Shown one piece after another: positions 26,441 through 35,173 of a stretch of DNA of 64,000 bases. Source of the DNA: Pareuzebyella sediminis (lineage in GTDB: Bacteria > Bacteroidota > Bacteroidia > Flavobacteriales > Flavobacteriaceae); assembly GCF_008367235.1 (NCBI RefSeq), contig NZ_VTZS01000002.1, forward strand, positions 434,001-498,000. Direction: 5' to 3'. Each line of letters starts with the position of its first letter. The first letter of the stretch is position 1. Below the pieces are notes generated by a model. The model saw nothing but the letters and a program-made list of their open reading frames with translations, was not told the DNA's origin and made no database searches. Position numbers and translations under genes: made by a program.

Positions 26441-28033
26441 CTATTTTTTGTTGTGATTATGTACCAACTCCATCAAATCAACGTCGTTGCCCAGTAAAAC
26501 CTGCCTGCTTTCAATGCGCCCTTGTGTGGGGCCGTTTTCTAATTTGAGCACTCCCCTTGGGCAAACCGCGGAGCATATACCACAGCCCACGCAGCTTGAG
26601 CGAACGATATTTTCACCTTTCTGCGCGTACGCGCGAACATCAATGCCCATTTCACAGTAAGTAGAGCAATTACCGCATGAAATGCACTGTCCACCATTGG
26701 TGGTAATCCTGAATTTAGAAAAGAGCCTTTGCTGAAAACCCAGTATAGCGGCCATCGGGCACCCAAAACGACACCATACCCGGTTGCCGAAAATAGGATA
26801 AAAACCAGTGCCGATTACGCCTGAGAAAATACTTCCTATAAGTACGCCATACCATTGCCTTAAGGTCGCGGTCTTGAAAATGAATATATTTTGATCACCA
26901 CTGAAGAAATGAAAACCGATCATGGCCATTAGTATGACAAAATAGCCTATGGCCCCATATTTTGCGTCTTTCTGTAATTGGTCACGTTTATAGATCATCG
27001 CCCAAGCAAATACTGCGGTCAAAATCACCGCTGAGCCTATTAAAAAGGTGGTTTTGGTCAACCAATATTTACTTGTATCGTTTCCCAGGTATGAATGTAC
27101 CACTGCGATGGTCATTACGGTAACGAATACTACCACACTATGTACTACCCATCGTTCTATTTTCCAAGCTATCATCGATTTATCGCTAAGCTGTCGGAAG
27201 GAATCTCCCGCGGTCTCTGCGAGACCGCCGCAGCCACAAACCCAAGAACAGTACCACCTTTTTCCAAATTTATAGGTGAGAATCGGGGTAATCACAAAAA
27301 TCGAAAGTACCCCAAAAATCAATAGGGCGAGCCCAATATCACCAGCATCAATGAAGCCGTTCACTCGATAACGTTCGAAATTATAATAATTCAAGGGCCA
27401 AATGTTCTTCAAATCATAATACGGTAGATCTCCATTAAGCCTTGCCATAATTTCAGGAATTATAAAGGCGAAAGCCGTCTGAAAGAACATCACGCTTACC
27501 GTTCTGATTATTTCGTAGTTGTTATGCCGATATTTCCAAATGAACTTGATGCCAAAGGCTAGTATGGCGATGGTGTATAGGGTGCCATAAACGAACCATT
27601 GACTGGCGGGATTGCCGCTGAGAAATTTACTCAAAGGGTCGAAAAGTGCTATAATACCTGTGTTCTCCCCTTCCTTGACGAGCCCGAGATATTCGGGATA
27701 AAAATAAAGCACGATATAAAAACCGGTCAGGACAATGCCGGCGACCCAGCCCCACAGTCCACGGCTGGATATCGATTTGAACCAGACCCCATCATTTTTT
27801 ATTCCTTTGGAAGTATTTCCATATTGCGCAATAGTGAACCATACCACACCTGCGACGATGGCCAGTAGTGCCAGAGTGAGCCAAAAGGCCTTGTTCGGAA
27901 ATTCAATATTAAAAAGGCTCAAAACCAATACACCCAAGCCAGACATGCCCAAAAGGGTGGCAAGCTTTTGAGGTGTATTTAGGGCCTTTGGCGGTTGGCC
28001 GGTAAGAGCCATACTTCGGGAAGCGTTTTTCAT
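26441..28033 (-). CDS. NapH/NosR-like polyferredoxin membrane protein
   Basis: Predicted electron-transfer protein of 530 residues. About ten membrane segments are interrupted by cysteine motifs: WYCSWVCGCGG near residue 262 and VWCRFGCPMA near residue 424, as in NapH/CcoG-type proteins. A C-terminal double ferredoxin domain then has CISCGNCSTYCEMG and CVGCGICSAVCPRG for two 4Fe-4S clusters. The FAD oxidoreductase gene lies 69 bases upstream on the same strand. No nitrate, nitrous oxide or cytochrome oxidase genes are nearby, so the physiological partner is unknown. Confidence 0.83.
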   Translation of the reverse strand: MKNASRSMALTGQPPKALNTPQKLATLLGMSGLGVLVLSLFNIEFPNKAFWLTLALLAIVAGVVWFTIAQYGNTSKGIKNDGVWFKSISSRGLWGWVAGIVLTGFYIVLYFYPEYLGLVKEGENTGIIALFDPLSKFLSGNPASQWFVYGTLYTIAILAFGIKFIWKYRHNNYEIIRTVSVMFFQTAFAFIIPEIMARLNGDLPYYDLKNIWPLNYYNFERYRVNGFIDAGDIGLALLIFGVLSIFVITPILTYKFGKRWYCSWVCGCGGLAETAGDSFRQLSDKSMIAWKIERWVVHSVVVFVTVMTIAVVHSYLGNDTSKYWLTKTTFLIGSAVILTAVFAWAMIYKRDQLQKDAKYGAIGYFVILMAMIGFHFFSGDQNIFIFKTATLRQWYGVLIGSIFSGVIGTGFYPIFGNRVWCRFGCPMAAILGFQQRLFSKFRITTNGGQCISCGNCSTYCEMGIDVRAYAQKGENIVRSSCVGCGICSAVCPRGVLKLENGPTQGRIESRQVLLGNDVDLMELVHNHNKK

Positions 28034-28102
28034 TTTAAATGGGTATTCGTTATGCCTATAGCGTATTTTCTGCGCACCGTAAAAAGAACGTAATTCTCTC
28101 TT

Positions 28103-29464
28103 TTAAGACCTCAATTGTAAAATTCGTTTCCAACTCTTTTTTTTCGGGCGTATGTCCGTCCCAAATTCCATATTGTATTTTTCGATAATATCCGATTCAT
28201 AATGCCCGTAGAACTCTGGATCAAAATTGGCATCCTTTAAATGTGCTATGACGTAGTCGATTGTGCGATTTTCGGTCAGCCAAAGGTCAAATAGTTCATG
28301 TCGTAAACGAATTCCTAAGGAATTGATGCCCAAAAATTGACGGGTTTCTTTATCACAGGCAATCGTCATGCAAATTTTTTCATTGTTGTGACGCCAATGA
28401 AAATGTTGTTCCTCTTCATTTTTATGGCGTTCATTGAATACCCAACCATAGGTTTGGTATTCGATATCGAGAAACTTGGCCGAGTTGAACCAATGGCCTG
28501 GATTGTATTTCGTTTTATTTCCGCATATGGTCTGAGCCACGGTTTCGCCCATCATTCGGCCAGTATACCATACCGCTTCGACAGGCCTTCGGTGACCTAT
28601 GGGCTTATGTTGTTCGGCACAGTCTCCAATGGCGTAAACGTTGGCAATATTGGTTTCGAGATAGCGATTCACTTTGACCCCCTTTCCCATGTCAATGCCA
28701 GAACCTTTTAAAAAATCGATATTTGGGGTTACGCCTGCTGTAAGTCCGACAAAGTTGCACGGTATTTCCTCTCCAGTTTCTTTGATGGTAACAGCTCTCA
28801 CTTGGCCGTTTTTGTCTTCAAGTATCTCTCCAAGATTAACACCCAAACGCAAATCAATGTGATGCTCTTGTATATGCTCGTTGATCATTGCGGAATCTCC
28901 CGAAGGGAGCACTCCATTCCAGAAACTATCTTCCCTTACTAAAAAAGTTACAGGTATCTCACGGCTTCTTAGCATTTCACAGAGTTCGATACCAATGAGT
29001 CCTCCTCCTACAATTACTGCGCGTTTGCAAGTGTTGTTGTTCGGTGCATAAAGTTCTAGATTATCGAGATCTTGTTTTGAGACTAGGCCTTGAACGCCTT
29101 TAAGTTCTTGACCGGGCCAACCGAACATATTTGGCTTAGATCCGGTGGCTAATATTAGGGTATCGTAGTCAATATCATCACCTTTTTCTAAAAGTAACTT
29201 CTTTTTTTTGGGGTCTACCTTTGTTACATGGTCCTTTATGAGATTGATTTTGTTTTTTTCCCAGAAAGAATTTTCGTAGGGCTTCAGGTGATCAAATTTC
29301 ATGTGCCCCAAGTAAACATACATCAAAGCGGTACGAGAGAAGAAATACTCGGTTTCAGATGAAACGATGGTGATTTTTTTGGCCTGGGCCTTTGCAAGCT
29401 TTCTAATATGTCTGGCCGCCGTTACACCCGCGATGCCATTTCCGATAATAACAATGCTTTCCAT
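28103..29464 (-). CDS. FAD-dependent NAD(P) oxidoreductase
   Basis: Pyridine-nucleotide-disulfide-type flavoprotein of 453 residues. It has the FAD motif IVIIGNGIAGVTAARHIRK, LILATGSKPNMFG, the NAD(P) motif AVIVGGGLIGIELCEML, and the second FAD motif VYAIGDCAEQ near residue 289. No CxxxxC redox disulfide is seen, so it is not a typical disulfide reductase; rubredoxin- or nitrite-reductase-like flavoproteins are closer. A C-terminal extension of about 150 residues follows the usual domain. It likely passes electrons to the polyferredoxin encoded downstream; that is inference from adjacency. Confidence 0.85.
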   Translation of the reverse strand: MESIVIIGNGIAGVTAARHIRKLAKAQAKKITIVSSETEYFFSRTALMYVYLGHMKFDHLKPYENSFWEKNKINLIKDHVTKVDPKKKKLLLEKGDDIDYDTLILATGSKPNMFGWPGQELKGVQGLVSKQDLDNLELYAPNNNTCKRAVIVGGGLIGIELCEMLRSREIPVTFLVREDSFWNGVLPSGDSAMINEHIQEHHIDLRLGVNLGEILEDKNGQVRAVTIKETGEEIPCNFVGLTAGVTPNIDFLKGSGIDMGKGVKVNRYLETNIANVYAIGDCAEQHKPIGHRRPVEAVWYTGRMMGETVAQTICGNKTKYNPGHWFNSAKFLDIEYQTYGWVFNERHKNEEEQHFHWRHNNEKICMTIACDKETRQFLGINSLGIRLRHELFDLWLTENRTIDYVIAHLKDANFDPEFYGHYESDIIEKYNMEFGTDIRPKKKSWKRILQLRS

Positions 29465-29593
29465 TCAGAGATTAATATACGATTAAGTCGTGAACTTTAA
29501 AAAGTCTTACTTTCGAAACGTCATTATTATTAAGAGCATAACAAAAGATTCAAGTTAATGACTTCAATCTGGACATTGAAAAAATGGGCCATA

Positions 29594-29614
29594 CTTTAGC
29601 GAAGGTCGCTAAAG
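29594..29614. promoter_or_regulatory. Perfect palindrome in a divergent intergenic region, candidate operator
   Basis: Arms CTTTAGCGA and TCGCTAAAG are perfect inverted repeats with a 3-base spacer, lying midway between the divergently transcribed FAD oxidoreductase and GH113 genes. Just beyond it CGTTTA occurs three times (29625-29643). The rest of the 277-base region shows no TAnnTTTG box in either direction. A dimeric regulator site is the simplest reading. Confidence 0.45.
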
Positions 29615-29741
29615 GCAGTGCATACGTTTACGTTTATCGTTTAATGGACTATCATGGCAGGCTATGCTATAGCACATTTTTGAAGGACGTCTATTTAAGG
29701 TCTCTGGAATTAGCTTATTTTAGAAGTCAAATACCATGTAA

Positions 29742-30746
29742 ATGCTAAGGTGGGCGCTCTTTTTAATTATCTTTCTTCAATTTTCCTGTTCAGGGCAAAA
29801 ACAGCCAAAAATAAACGGTGTGAGCTTGGTCGCTTCACGAGAAGAAATCGTACAGGAACATATCACCGAGGTGGCACAGATATTTGCCAATCATGCTGCG
29901 GTAATGCCATTCGGCTTTATTCGGGATACGCTCTCGCCTGAAATAATTTTTGATACGGACCGTCAATGGTATGGGGAAACCAAAAGAGGAGCGATGCAGT
30001 ACATCGGACTCTTACATGACAATGGAATCGAGACCATGGTCAAGCCGCATATTTGGATCTGGAGGGGTGAATTTACGGGTCATTTGAAAATGGAAACTGA
30101 AAAGGAATGGCAAGTACTGGAGTCATCCTACGAACAATTTATTATCACCTATGCCAAAATGGCCCAAGAAACCGGGTCCGAATTATTTTGTATAGGCACT
30201 GAATTGGAACAATTTGTGAACCATCGACCCGAATATTGGAACAGATTGATCAAAAAGATACGAACGGTGTACAAAGGTAAATTAACTTATGCGGCCAACT
30301 GGGACGAGTTTACACGGGTGCCTTTTTGGAATCAATTGGATTATATAGGAATAGACGCCTACTTTCCATTGTCGGAGGCAAGAACCCCGACCATTGCCCA
30401 ATTGCGTGCCGGTTGGCAAAAACATAAAAGCAAAATTCAAGAGCTTTCGGAATGGCACGGTAAACCCGTTTTGTTTACCGAATGGGGGTACCGAAGTACC
30501 GATCAGACCGCCTGGAAGCCCTGGTTGGTCGACCGTCATGAAAATGCGCCTAATATGAATGGACAGGTTAATGCTACACAGGCCATTTTTGATGAATTTT
30601 GGGATGAGCCGTGGTTCGCCGGTGGTTATGTCTGGAAATGGTTTGTTCAGCACGGGCAGGCAGGCGGAGCAGTTGATAATCGATTTACCCCCCAAAACAA
30701 ACCTGCTCAGGAGGTAATCGCTCGAGTTTATAAAATGTACAAGTAG
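29742..30746 (+). CDS. GH113-like glycoside hydrolase lipoprotein
   Basis: Predicted endo-acting glycosidase (beta-mannanase-like clan GH-A barrel), surface or periplasmic. Residues 1-16 form a lipoprotein signal ending LQFSC. WRGEF, FCIGTELEQF with the likely acid/base Glu, IDAYFPL, and VLFTEWGYRS with the likely nucleophile Glu fit family GH113. The length of 334 residues is normal. The only close partner is the amidohydrolase gene 48 bases downstream; no transporter or regulator is present, so the glycan is not indicated by context. Confidence 0.82.
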   Translation: MLRWALFLIIFLQFSCSGQKQPKINGVSLVASREEIVQEHITEVAQIFANHAAVMPFGFIRDTLSPEIIFDTDRQWYGETKRGAMQYIGLLHDNGIETMVKPHIWIWRGEFTGHLKMETEKEWQVLESSYEQFIITYAKMAQETGSELFCIGTELEQFVNHRPEYWNRLIKKIRTVYKGKLTYAANWDEFTRVPFWNQLDYIGIDAYFPLSEARTPTIAQLRAGWQKHKSKIQELSEWHGKPVLFTEWGYRSTDQTAWKPWLVDRHENAPNMNGQVNATQAIFDEFWDEPWFAGGYVWKWFVQHGQAGGAVDNRFTPQNKPAQEVIARVYKMYK

Positions 30747-30794
30747 CATTTGCCTCGGGTAAAACAGTTGTGTAACTTTTATTTAGGTTTTATT

Positions 30795-31784
30795 ATGAAA
30801 TCTTTTGAAGAGATTGAAAAAATAGATGCACATGTGCATTTTAATACGGTTCGAGACCCTCTTTTTAAGTATGGGCAAGAAAATAATTTCCGTTTTCTTT
30901 CGATCAATACCGATATGCCCCTTTTTTCTTCCTTGGAAATGCAAAAAGCAACAAATTTGAGCTTGATAGAAAAACACCATAAACGACTTCATTTTGTAAC
31001 TTCTTTTTCATGTGCCGAATGGCAATATGAAGGATGGCAAGAAAAGGTAATCCATAAAATCAAGAGTGATTTACAAGAGGGTGCGATAGGGGTCAAAGTC
31101 TGGAAAAATATCGGAATGGCTCTAAAAGATGGCGAGACCTATGTGTCGATAGACCATGAGCGCTTTGATCCTATTTTTAATTTTTTGGAAGAAAATGACA
31201 TTGTACTATTGGGCCATATAGGCGAACCCAAGAATTGTTGGTTACCTCTTGACCAAATGACAGTTCGGTCTGATCGTGACTATTTTTCAAAGAATGAGGA
31301 GTATCATATGTATTTGCATCCCGAATGCTTGGGATACGATGAACATTTAAAGGCCCGGGACCGAATGCTTGAAAAGCACCCAAAGCTTCGGTATGTAGGC
31401 CTCCATTTGGCCAGTCAAGAATGGGATACCGATGAAGTGGCCGGTTTTTTGGATAAGTTTCCGACCGCCATGGTCGATTTGGCCGAAAGGATCTGTCATT
31501 TGCAGCACCAAGCCATTACCGATTGGAAGAAAGTACGTGCTTTTCTAATGGATTACCAAGATCGTATTATCTATGGCACTGACTGTGTGGATGAAAATAC
31601 ACTGACGGATAAGGAACTTGTCGAATTTATGGATGGTAGGTATCGTTCGCATTGGGAATTTTTTACAGGGCACCATACGATGACGGTTCCAAAGGTGACC
31701 GGCCAATTTAGGGCAATGAACCTGCCTCATGATGTAGTGGAAAAAATATATAGTAAGAATGCGATCAATACGTACGGTATTTGA
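30795..31784 (+). CDS. Amidohydrolase family protein
   Basis: Metal-dependent hydrolase of the amidohydrolase-2 (TIM-barrel) type, 330 residues. Metal-site motifs are visible: IDAHVHF (HxH) at residues 10-16, GHIGEP, GLHLAS and IIYGTDCV with the late Asp. The ATG at 30795 is chosen since the metal motif follows at the expected distance; an earlier in-frame start would add 15 unrelated residues overlapping the intergenic region. It probably forms an operon with the GH113-like gene. Substrate unknown; decarboxylases and lactonases also belong to this family. Confidence 0.8.
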   Translation: MKSFEEIEKIDAHVHFNTVRDPLFKYGQENNFRFLSINTDMPLFSSLEMQKATNLSLIEKHHKRLHFVTSFSCAEWQYEGWQEKVIHKIKSDLQEGAIGVKVWKNIGMALKDGETYVSIDHERFDPIFNFLEENDIVLLGHIGEPKNCWLPLDQMTVRSDRDYFSKNEEYHMYLHPECLGYDEHLKARDRMLEKHPKLRYVGLHLASQEWDTDEVAGFLDKFPTAMVDLAERICHLQHQAITDWKKVRAFLMDYQDRIIYGTDCVDENTLTDKELVEFMDGRYRSHWEFFTGHHTMTVPKVTGQFRAMNLPHDVVEKIYSKNAINTYGI

Positions 31785-31799
31785 ATAGGATGTTGGTAC

Positions 31800-32330
31800 T
31801 TAGATAGTCCAATACTTTTCAAATTCTTCTCTAAAGGCCAAGGTTTCCATCGACTCCATTCGATCGATAAACAGGATTCCGTTGAGATGATCCAATTCAT
31901 GTTGCGCCACAATGGCTGAAAACCCGTCCAGTTCTATTTCAAAAGTAGTACCAGTTCTATCAAGGCCTTTCAAGGTAATGCTTCTGTGCCGTTCCAATCT
32001 GCCGCGAAGCCCCGGAATCGATAGGCAACCTTCCCAACTTTCTGTTTTTTCAGGAGATCTCTTTATGATTTCTGGATTAACAACAACATACAGAGGAAAG
32101 TTCGCTTTGTTGGGATATCTCGGATTTTCTTTCATTTCCATGGCGAAAACACGGTCTAGAATTGCTACTTGTGGGGCGGCAATACCGGCCCCCTCTTCAT
32201 GTCTCATAGTGGCTATCAAGTCGTCTATAAAACATTGAAATTCTTTGGAGTGCAGCCGTTCCTTCGATACGGTGTCGGATTTATTGCGCAATAGGGGGTG
32301 CCCCAGTTTTATAACCTCAAGAACTGCCAT
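31800..32330 (-). CDS. def: Peptide deformylase
   Basis: Removes the formyl group from nascent protein N-termini. The 176-residue protein has all three motifs: GAGIAAPQV, EGCLSIPG (metal-binding Cys) and QHELDHLNG (two His ligands and the catalytic Glu). Ile replaces the more usual Leu in the first motif. It is the last gene of a minus-strand run, 30 bases after the DUF6503-like gene. It converges on the amidohydrolase with only 15 bases between stops. Confidence 0.95.
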   Translation of the reverse strand: MAVLEVIKLGHPLLRNKSDTVSKERLHSKEFQCFIDDLIATMRHEEGAGIAAPQVAILDRVFAMEMKENPRYPNKANFPLYVVVNPEIIKRSPEKTESWEGCLSIPGLRGRLERHRSITLKGLDRTGTTFEIELDGFSAIVAQHELDHLNGILFIDRMESMETLAFREEFEKYWTI

Positions 32331-32360
32331 TTTTCATCATGCTTTTTGGGTTTAAGGGCC

Positions 32361-33167
32361 TTAGTTTTCTAAGCTCACTATGTTTTCTGTCTCTATTCGA
32401 GATAACTCCTTGAGCTTTCCGTTTTCAAAAAGTTCGGATAGTTCATGTAAGGGGGTGCCTAAAGAAGCTTCGTAGTTGATATAATCCTGAAACCGAATAC
32501 CGTCAATAGTTCTTGGTTTGTAGGCACTTCGAAAACGTACTCCTCCACCATTCGTTTCGTAACTGTAGGCCAAATAGTCCATTGTATGGGTTTCCGTATT
32601 GAACCAATAGAGAAACTCGTCATTATGGTCATTTCCACCACCGATTCGGTCAAAGTTTACGCCTACCATATCATAGTTTTCACCTTTTATCGATGTTTTT
32701 CCAATATAGGTTTTATTAACGGCCTTATCGTTTAATTTATAAGGTAAAAGTGCAAAATAAATGACTGAATTTAGTGCTTCGCTGTATTTAGTCACATCTT
32801 TTTTGGAGAGGGCTACTTCGGTATCGTTAACAAAGCGTTTGAAGGTGCCGCTATTTAGAATATCGGTAATTTGAGTTCCACGCTCTGAAGATGTGACCGT
32901 ATATTTAAAATTACCATTGTTGTTGCGAAATGTATATTTTTTCTTTCGGAATTCAAACGAATAAAACGCATTATGATAACGTTCACCACCATGAGCCTCG
33001 ATGGCCTCATTGACCACTGAATCAGCTTTTTTCATTTTGCTTGATTGGGTCGACTGCTCCGACTTCTCTTCCATATCGGTATTCGTCTTGGTTTTTTTAC
33101 TCTCACTAAGGCATGAGGTTAGCAAGAACAATGTCATCAAGAATAAATAGTAGATGCTTTTTTTCAT
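32361..33167 (-). CDS. DUF6503-like lipoprotein of unknown function
   Basis: A 268-residue protein with a lipoprotein signal (MKKSIYYLFLMTLFLLTSC), then a Lys/Ser/Thr-rich linker to about residue 50, then a folded domain starting VVNEAIEAHGGERYHNAFYSFEFRKKKYTF. The HGG element and beta-rich composition resemble DUF6503, a family common in Bacteroidota. The ATG at 33167 is chosen because the signal peptide starts there; another ATG lies two codons earlier. Probably attached to the outer membrane. No function can be assigned. Confidence 0.7.
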   Translation of the reverse strand: MKKSIYYLFLMTLFLLTSCLSESKKTKTNTDMEEKSEQSTQSSKMKKADSVVNEAIEAHGGERYHNAFYSFEFRKKKYTFRNNNGNFKYTVTSSERGTQITDILNSGTFKRFVNDTEVALSKKDVTKYSEALNSVIYFALLPYKLNDKAVNKTYIGKTSIKGENYDMVGVNFDRIGGGNDHNDEFLYWFNTETHTMDYLAYSYETNGGGVRFRSAYKPRTIDGIRFQDYINYEASLGTPLHELSELFENGKLKELSRIETENIVSLEN

Positions 33168-33259
33168 CTGCATAATTTTATCGTTTTGTAGTGAGCGCAT
33201 GTATTTGGTTTCCAAAATCCTTTTAAGTCGATCTATTTTTAACCCCTCAATATATAAAT

Positions 33260-33889
33260 TTAGATTTCGAAGATACCCCGAGGAGTTTTTAGAGTGGCCT
33301 TTAAACTTATTTCTTTTGATTTTATTAGCTGTAATTCCAATCCGAGCGCTTCAAAGAGTTCAACAAATTGGTCGGGGTTGGGATGCGTTCCATACAGTTC
33401 GATTAGTTCACAACCCATTTCTGGCATTACATCACAAGGATGTGTTGCAGAACTGCTCCAATCGATTGCGAAAGGAATCAATTCAACCTCAGGTACAGCA
33501 AGAGGTACCAATAATTGCCATGTGAGCTCCGAACCGTTCGCAGTGACCCGACTCCCTTCCGCTATCGTGCCCATATGCTCGTGATGCCGCAATATGATTT
33601 TACGATCTTCTTGCAACTTTTGGGAGCGTATAGCCCAACGTGTTATTTGATTTCTGGACAGAATGTCTACCCCCATCCACCTGGGCGGCAGAATATCTTG
33701 ATTGTGATGGTCTGAAGCAAGTAATTCGAGATATGTTCGGTCATTTAGTTTGACCAATGCGTTTTTCGTACCTTGGGTTCGGTGATAACCACCAAAAATA
33801 GGGCAAACGCCAAATTTTTCTTGAAAATTTGAGACAGCCTTGTCCAAATGCTGCACCGCAAATACAATATGGTCTATTGGTCTCTTAAT
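33260..33889 (-). CDS. Glyoxalase-like (VOC) protein with apparent ATT start
   Basis: Vicinal-oxygen-chelate fold protein of the Glyoxalase_3 type. From an ATT at 33889 it reads (M)KRPIDHIVFAVQHLDKA, exactly the first strand and helix expected, then FGGYHRTQGTKNALVKLNDRTYLELL. The only standard start, GTG at 33856, would delete that first strand, and the frame closes at a stop (TGA) further upstream with no ATG, GTG or TTG between. A consensus promoter ends about 25 bases before the ATT. So either ATT serves as start, or an ATG has mutated recently. The metal-binding His and Glu appear present. Substrate unknown. Confidence 0.7.
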   Translation of the reverse strand: MKRPIDHIVFAVQHLDKAVSNFQEKFGVCPIFGGYHRTQGTKNALVKLNDRTYLELLASDHHNQDILPPRWMGVDILSRNQITRWAIRSQKLQEDRKIILRHHEHMGTIAEGSRVTANGSELTWQLLVPLAVPEVELIPFAIDWSSSATHPCDVMPEMGCELIELYGTHPNPDQFVELFEALGLELQLIKSKEISLKATLKTPRGIFEI

Positions 33890-33914
33890 ACCTATTAATT
33901 TACATCTCCGTTGA

Positions 33915-33945
33915 CAAAGGTATTTGAATGTTTTATAGCATACAA
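33915..33945 (-). promoter_or_regulatory. Promoter of the glyoxalase-like gene
   Basis: On the minus strand TTG (33943-33945) is followed after 20 bases by TACCTTTG (33915-33922). The predicted transcription start lies about 20 bases before the ATT codon at 33889, supporting that codon, and not the internal GTG, as the real beginning of the gene. Confidence 0.7.
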
Positions 33946-34005
33946 TTCATGCGTATATTTTGCACATAAACTGTTGACTAAATCGTTAACTAAATTTTCT
34001 GAGCC

Positions 34006-34038
34006 CTGGTATTATTCATTAGGTGTTTTTTATTTTTG
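34006..34038 (+). promoter_or_regulatory. Candidate promoter of the amidase gene
   Basis: A -7 box TATTTTTG lies at 34031-34038, with CTG instead of TTG 22 bases upstream. A direct repeat (GTTGACTAAAT and GTTAACTAAAT, 33973-33995) sits just before it and could be a regulator site. The spacing is acceptable, the -33 element weak. Confidence 0.4.
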
Positions 34039-34108
34039 TAACAATGATCTGCCGATTAGGCATTGTTTTTGATTTAAGGATTAGAGTTAGTTTATAGTTT
34101 TGTTTCAC

Positions 34109-35173
34109 ATGTTTTTACATCGGTTTCGCGTACTACTTCTGAGTGGATTCATTATGGGAATGGCATTTTCCTCATATGGTCAAGACTCTGTCCAAGTCGT
34201 GGTCGCCGAAAGGGGAGACGGTATTCTCTCATTATTGAGGAAGCAAGGCGTCAACCCGTATAAGCACTATGACGACTTTATTGCGATGAACATGGATAAT
34301 CTTCGTGATAGTATTCATCTATATGAGGGTCGCAAGTATCGTATTCCGACCGCGCCTCTCGATACTGTCGATGTCGTTGATTCCCTTCATAAAAAATCGA
34401 AGGAAATCAAAACAGTGGAAGGAAAGCAATACGCTATTTTCGGTAAAGAACATGCCACGGTTATTCCTAAGAGTGAAAACCTTAAAGGAGCTGTGTACTA
34501 TTTGGTTTCAGGCCATGGAGGACCAGACCCCGGGGCTATGGCAAATTACGCTGGAAAAATGATTACGGAAGATGAATATGCCTATGATATTACCTTACGT
34601 CTGGCCAAAGAACTTATAGCCCATGGGGCCTTGGTATATATAATTATTCGCGATGAGAATGATGGAATACGAGATGGTCGAATTTTAGAAATCGATCATG
34701 ATGAGGTTGCCTATCCAAACGAGGTGATACCTTTAAATCAAGTGGCCCGTTTAAAACAGCGTGTCGATATCGTAAACGACTTATACCGAAAAAACAAGGG
34801 GCGCTATCAGCGGCTGATCGTTACCCATGTTGACAGTAGAAGCCAAGGTCAGAACATCGACGTGTTCTTTTATCACCATAAAAAGAGCAAAAATGGTAAA
34901 AAATTGGCCGAGAGCATTCATAGGACCTTTGAAAAAAACTATAAAAAGTATCAGCCCAATCGCAATTATTCGGGTACTTTCGAAGACCGTACTTCGTTGT
35001 ACCTTGTAAAGAAGACCCACCCCGCCATGACCTTTATTGAGGTGGGTAACATTCGCAACAAGAAAGACCAACGCCGTATCTTGGATGCCGATAATCGTCA
35101 AGCATTGGCAAAATGGATTTCAGAGGGCATACTCCTTGATCACGAAAGTGGTGAAATAGGGCCGCTGCGTTAA
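34109..35173 (+). CDS. N-acetylmuramoyl-L-alanine amidase (amidase_3)
   Basis: Zinc enzyme that cleaves the amide bond between muramic acid and the peptide stem of peptidoglycan. A signal peptide ends FSSYGQ near residue 25, and a LysM-like segment (VVAERGDGILSLLRKQGVNPYKHYDDF) follows. The amidase domain has SGHGGPDPGA (first His), TEDEYAYD (Glu), VTHVDSR (second His) and TFIEVGNIRN (catalytic Glu). The ATG at 34109 is preferred over a TTG nine bases earlier. The stop codon overlaps the stop of the convergent glycosyltransferase gene. Confidence 0.9.
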   Translation: MFLHRFRVLLLSGFIMGMAFSSYGQDSVQVVVAERGDGILSLLRKQGVNPYKHYDDFIAMNMDNLRDSIHLYEGRKYRIPTAPLDTVDVVDSLHKKSKEIKTVEGKQYAIFGKEHATVIPKSENLKGAVYYLVSGHGGPDPGAMANYAGKMITEDEYAYDITLRLAKELIAHGALVYIIIRDENDGIRDGRILEIDHDEVAYPNEVIPLNQVARLKQRVDIVNDLYRKNKGRYQRLIVTHVDSRSQGQNIDVFFYHHKKSKNGKKLAESIHRTFEKNYKKYQPNRNYSGTFEDRTSLYLVKKTHPAMTFIEVGNIRNKKDQRRILDADNRQALAKWISEGILLDHESGEIGPLR

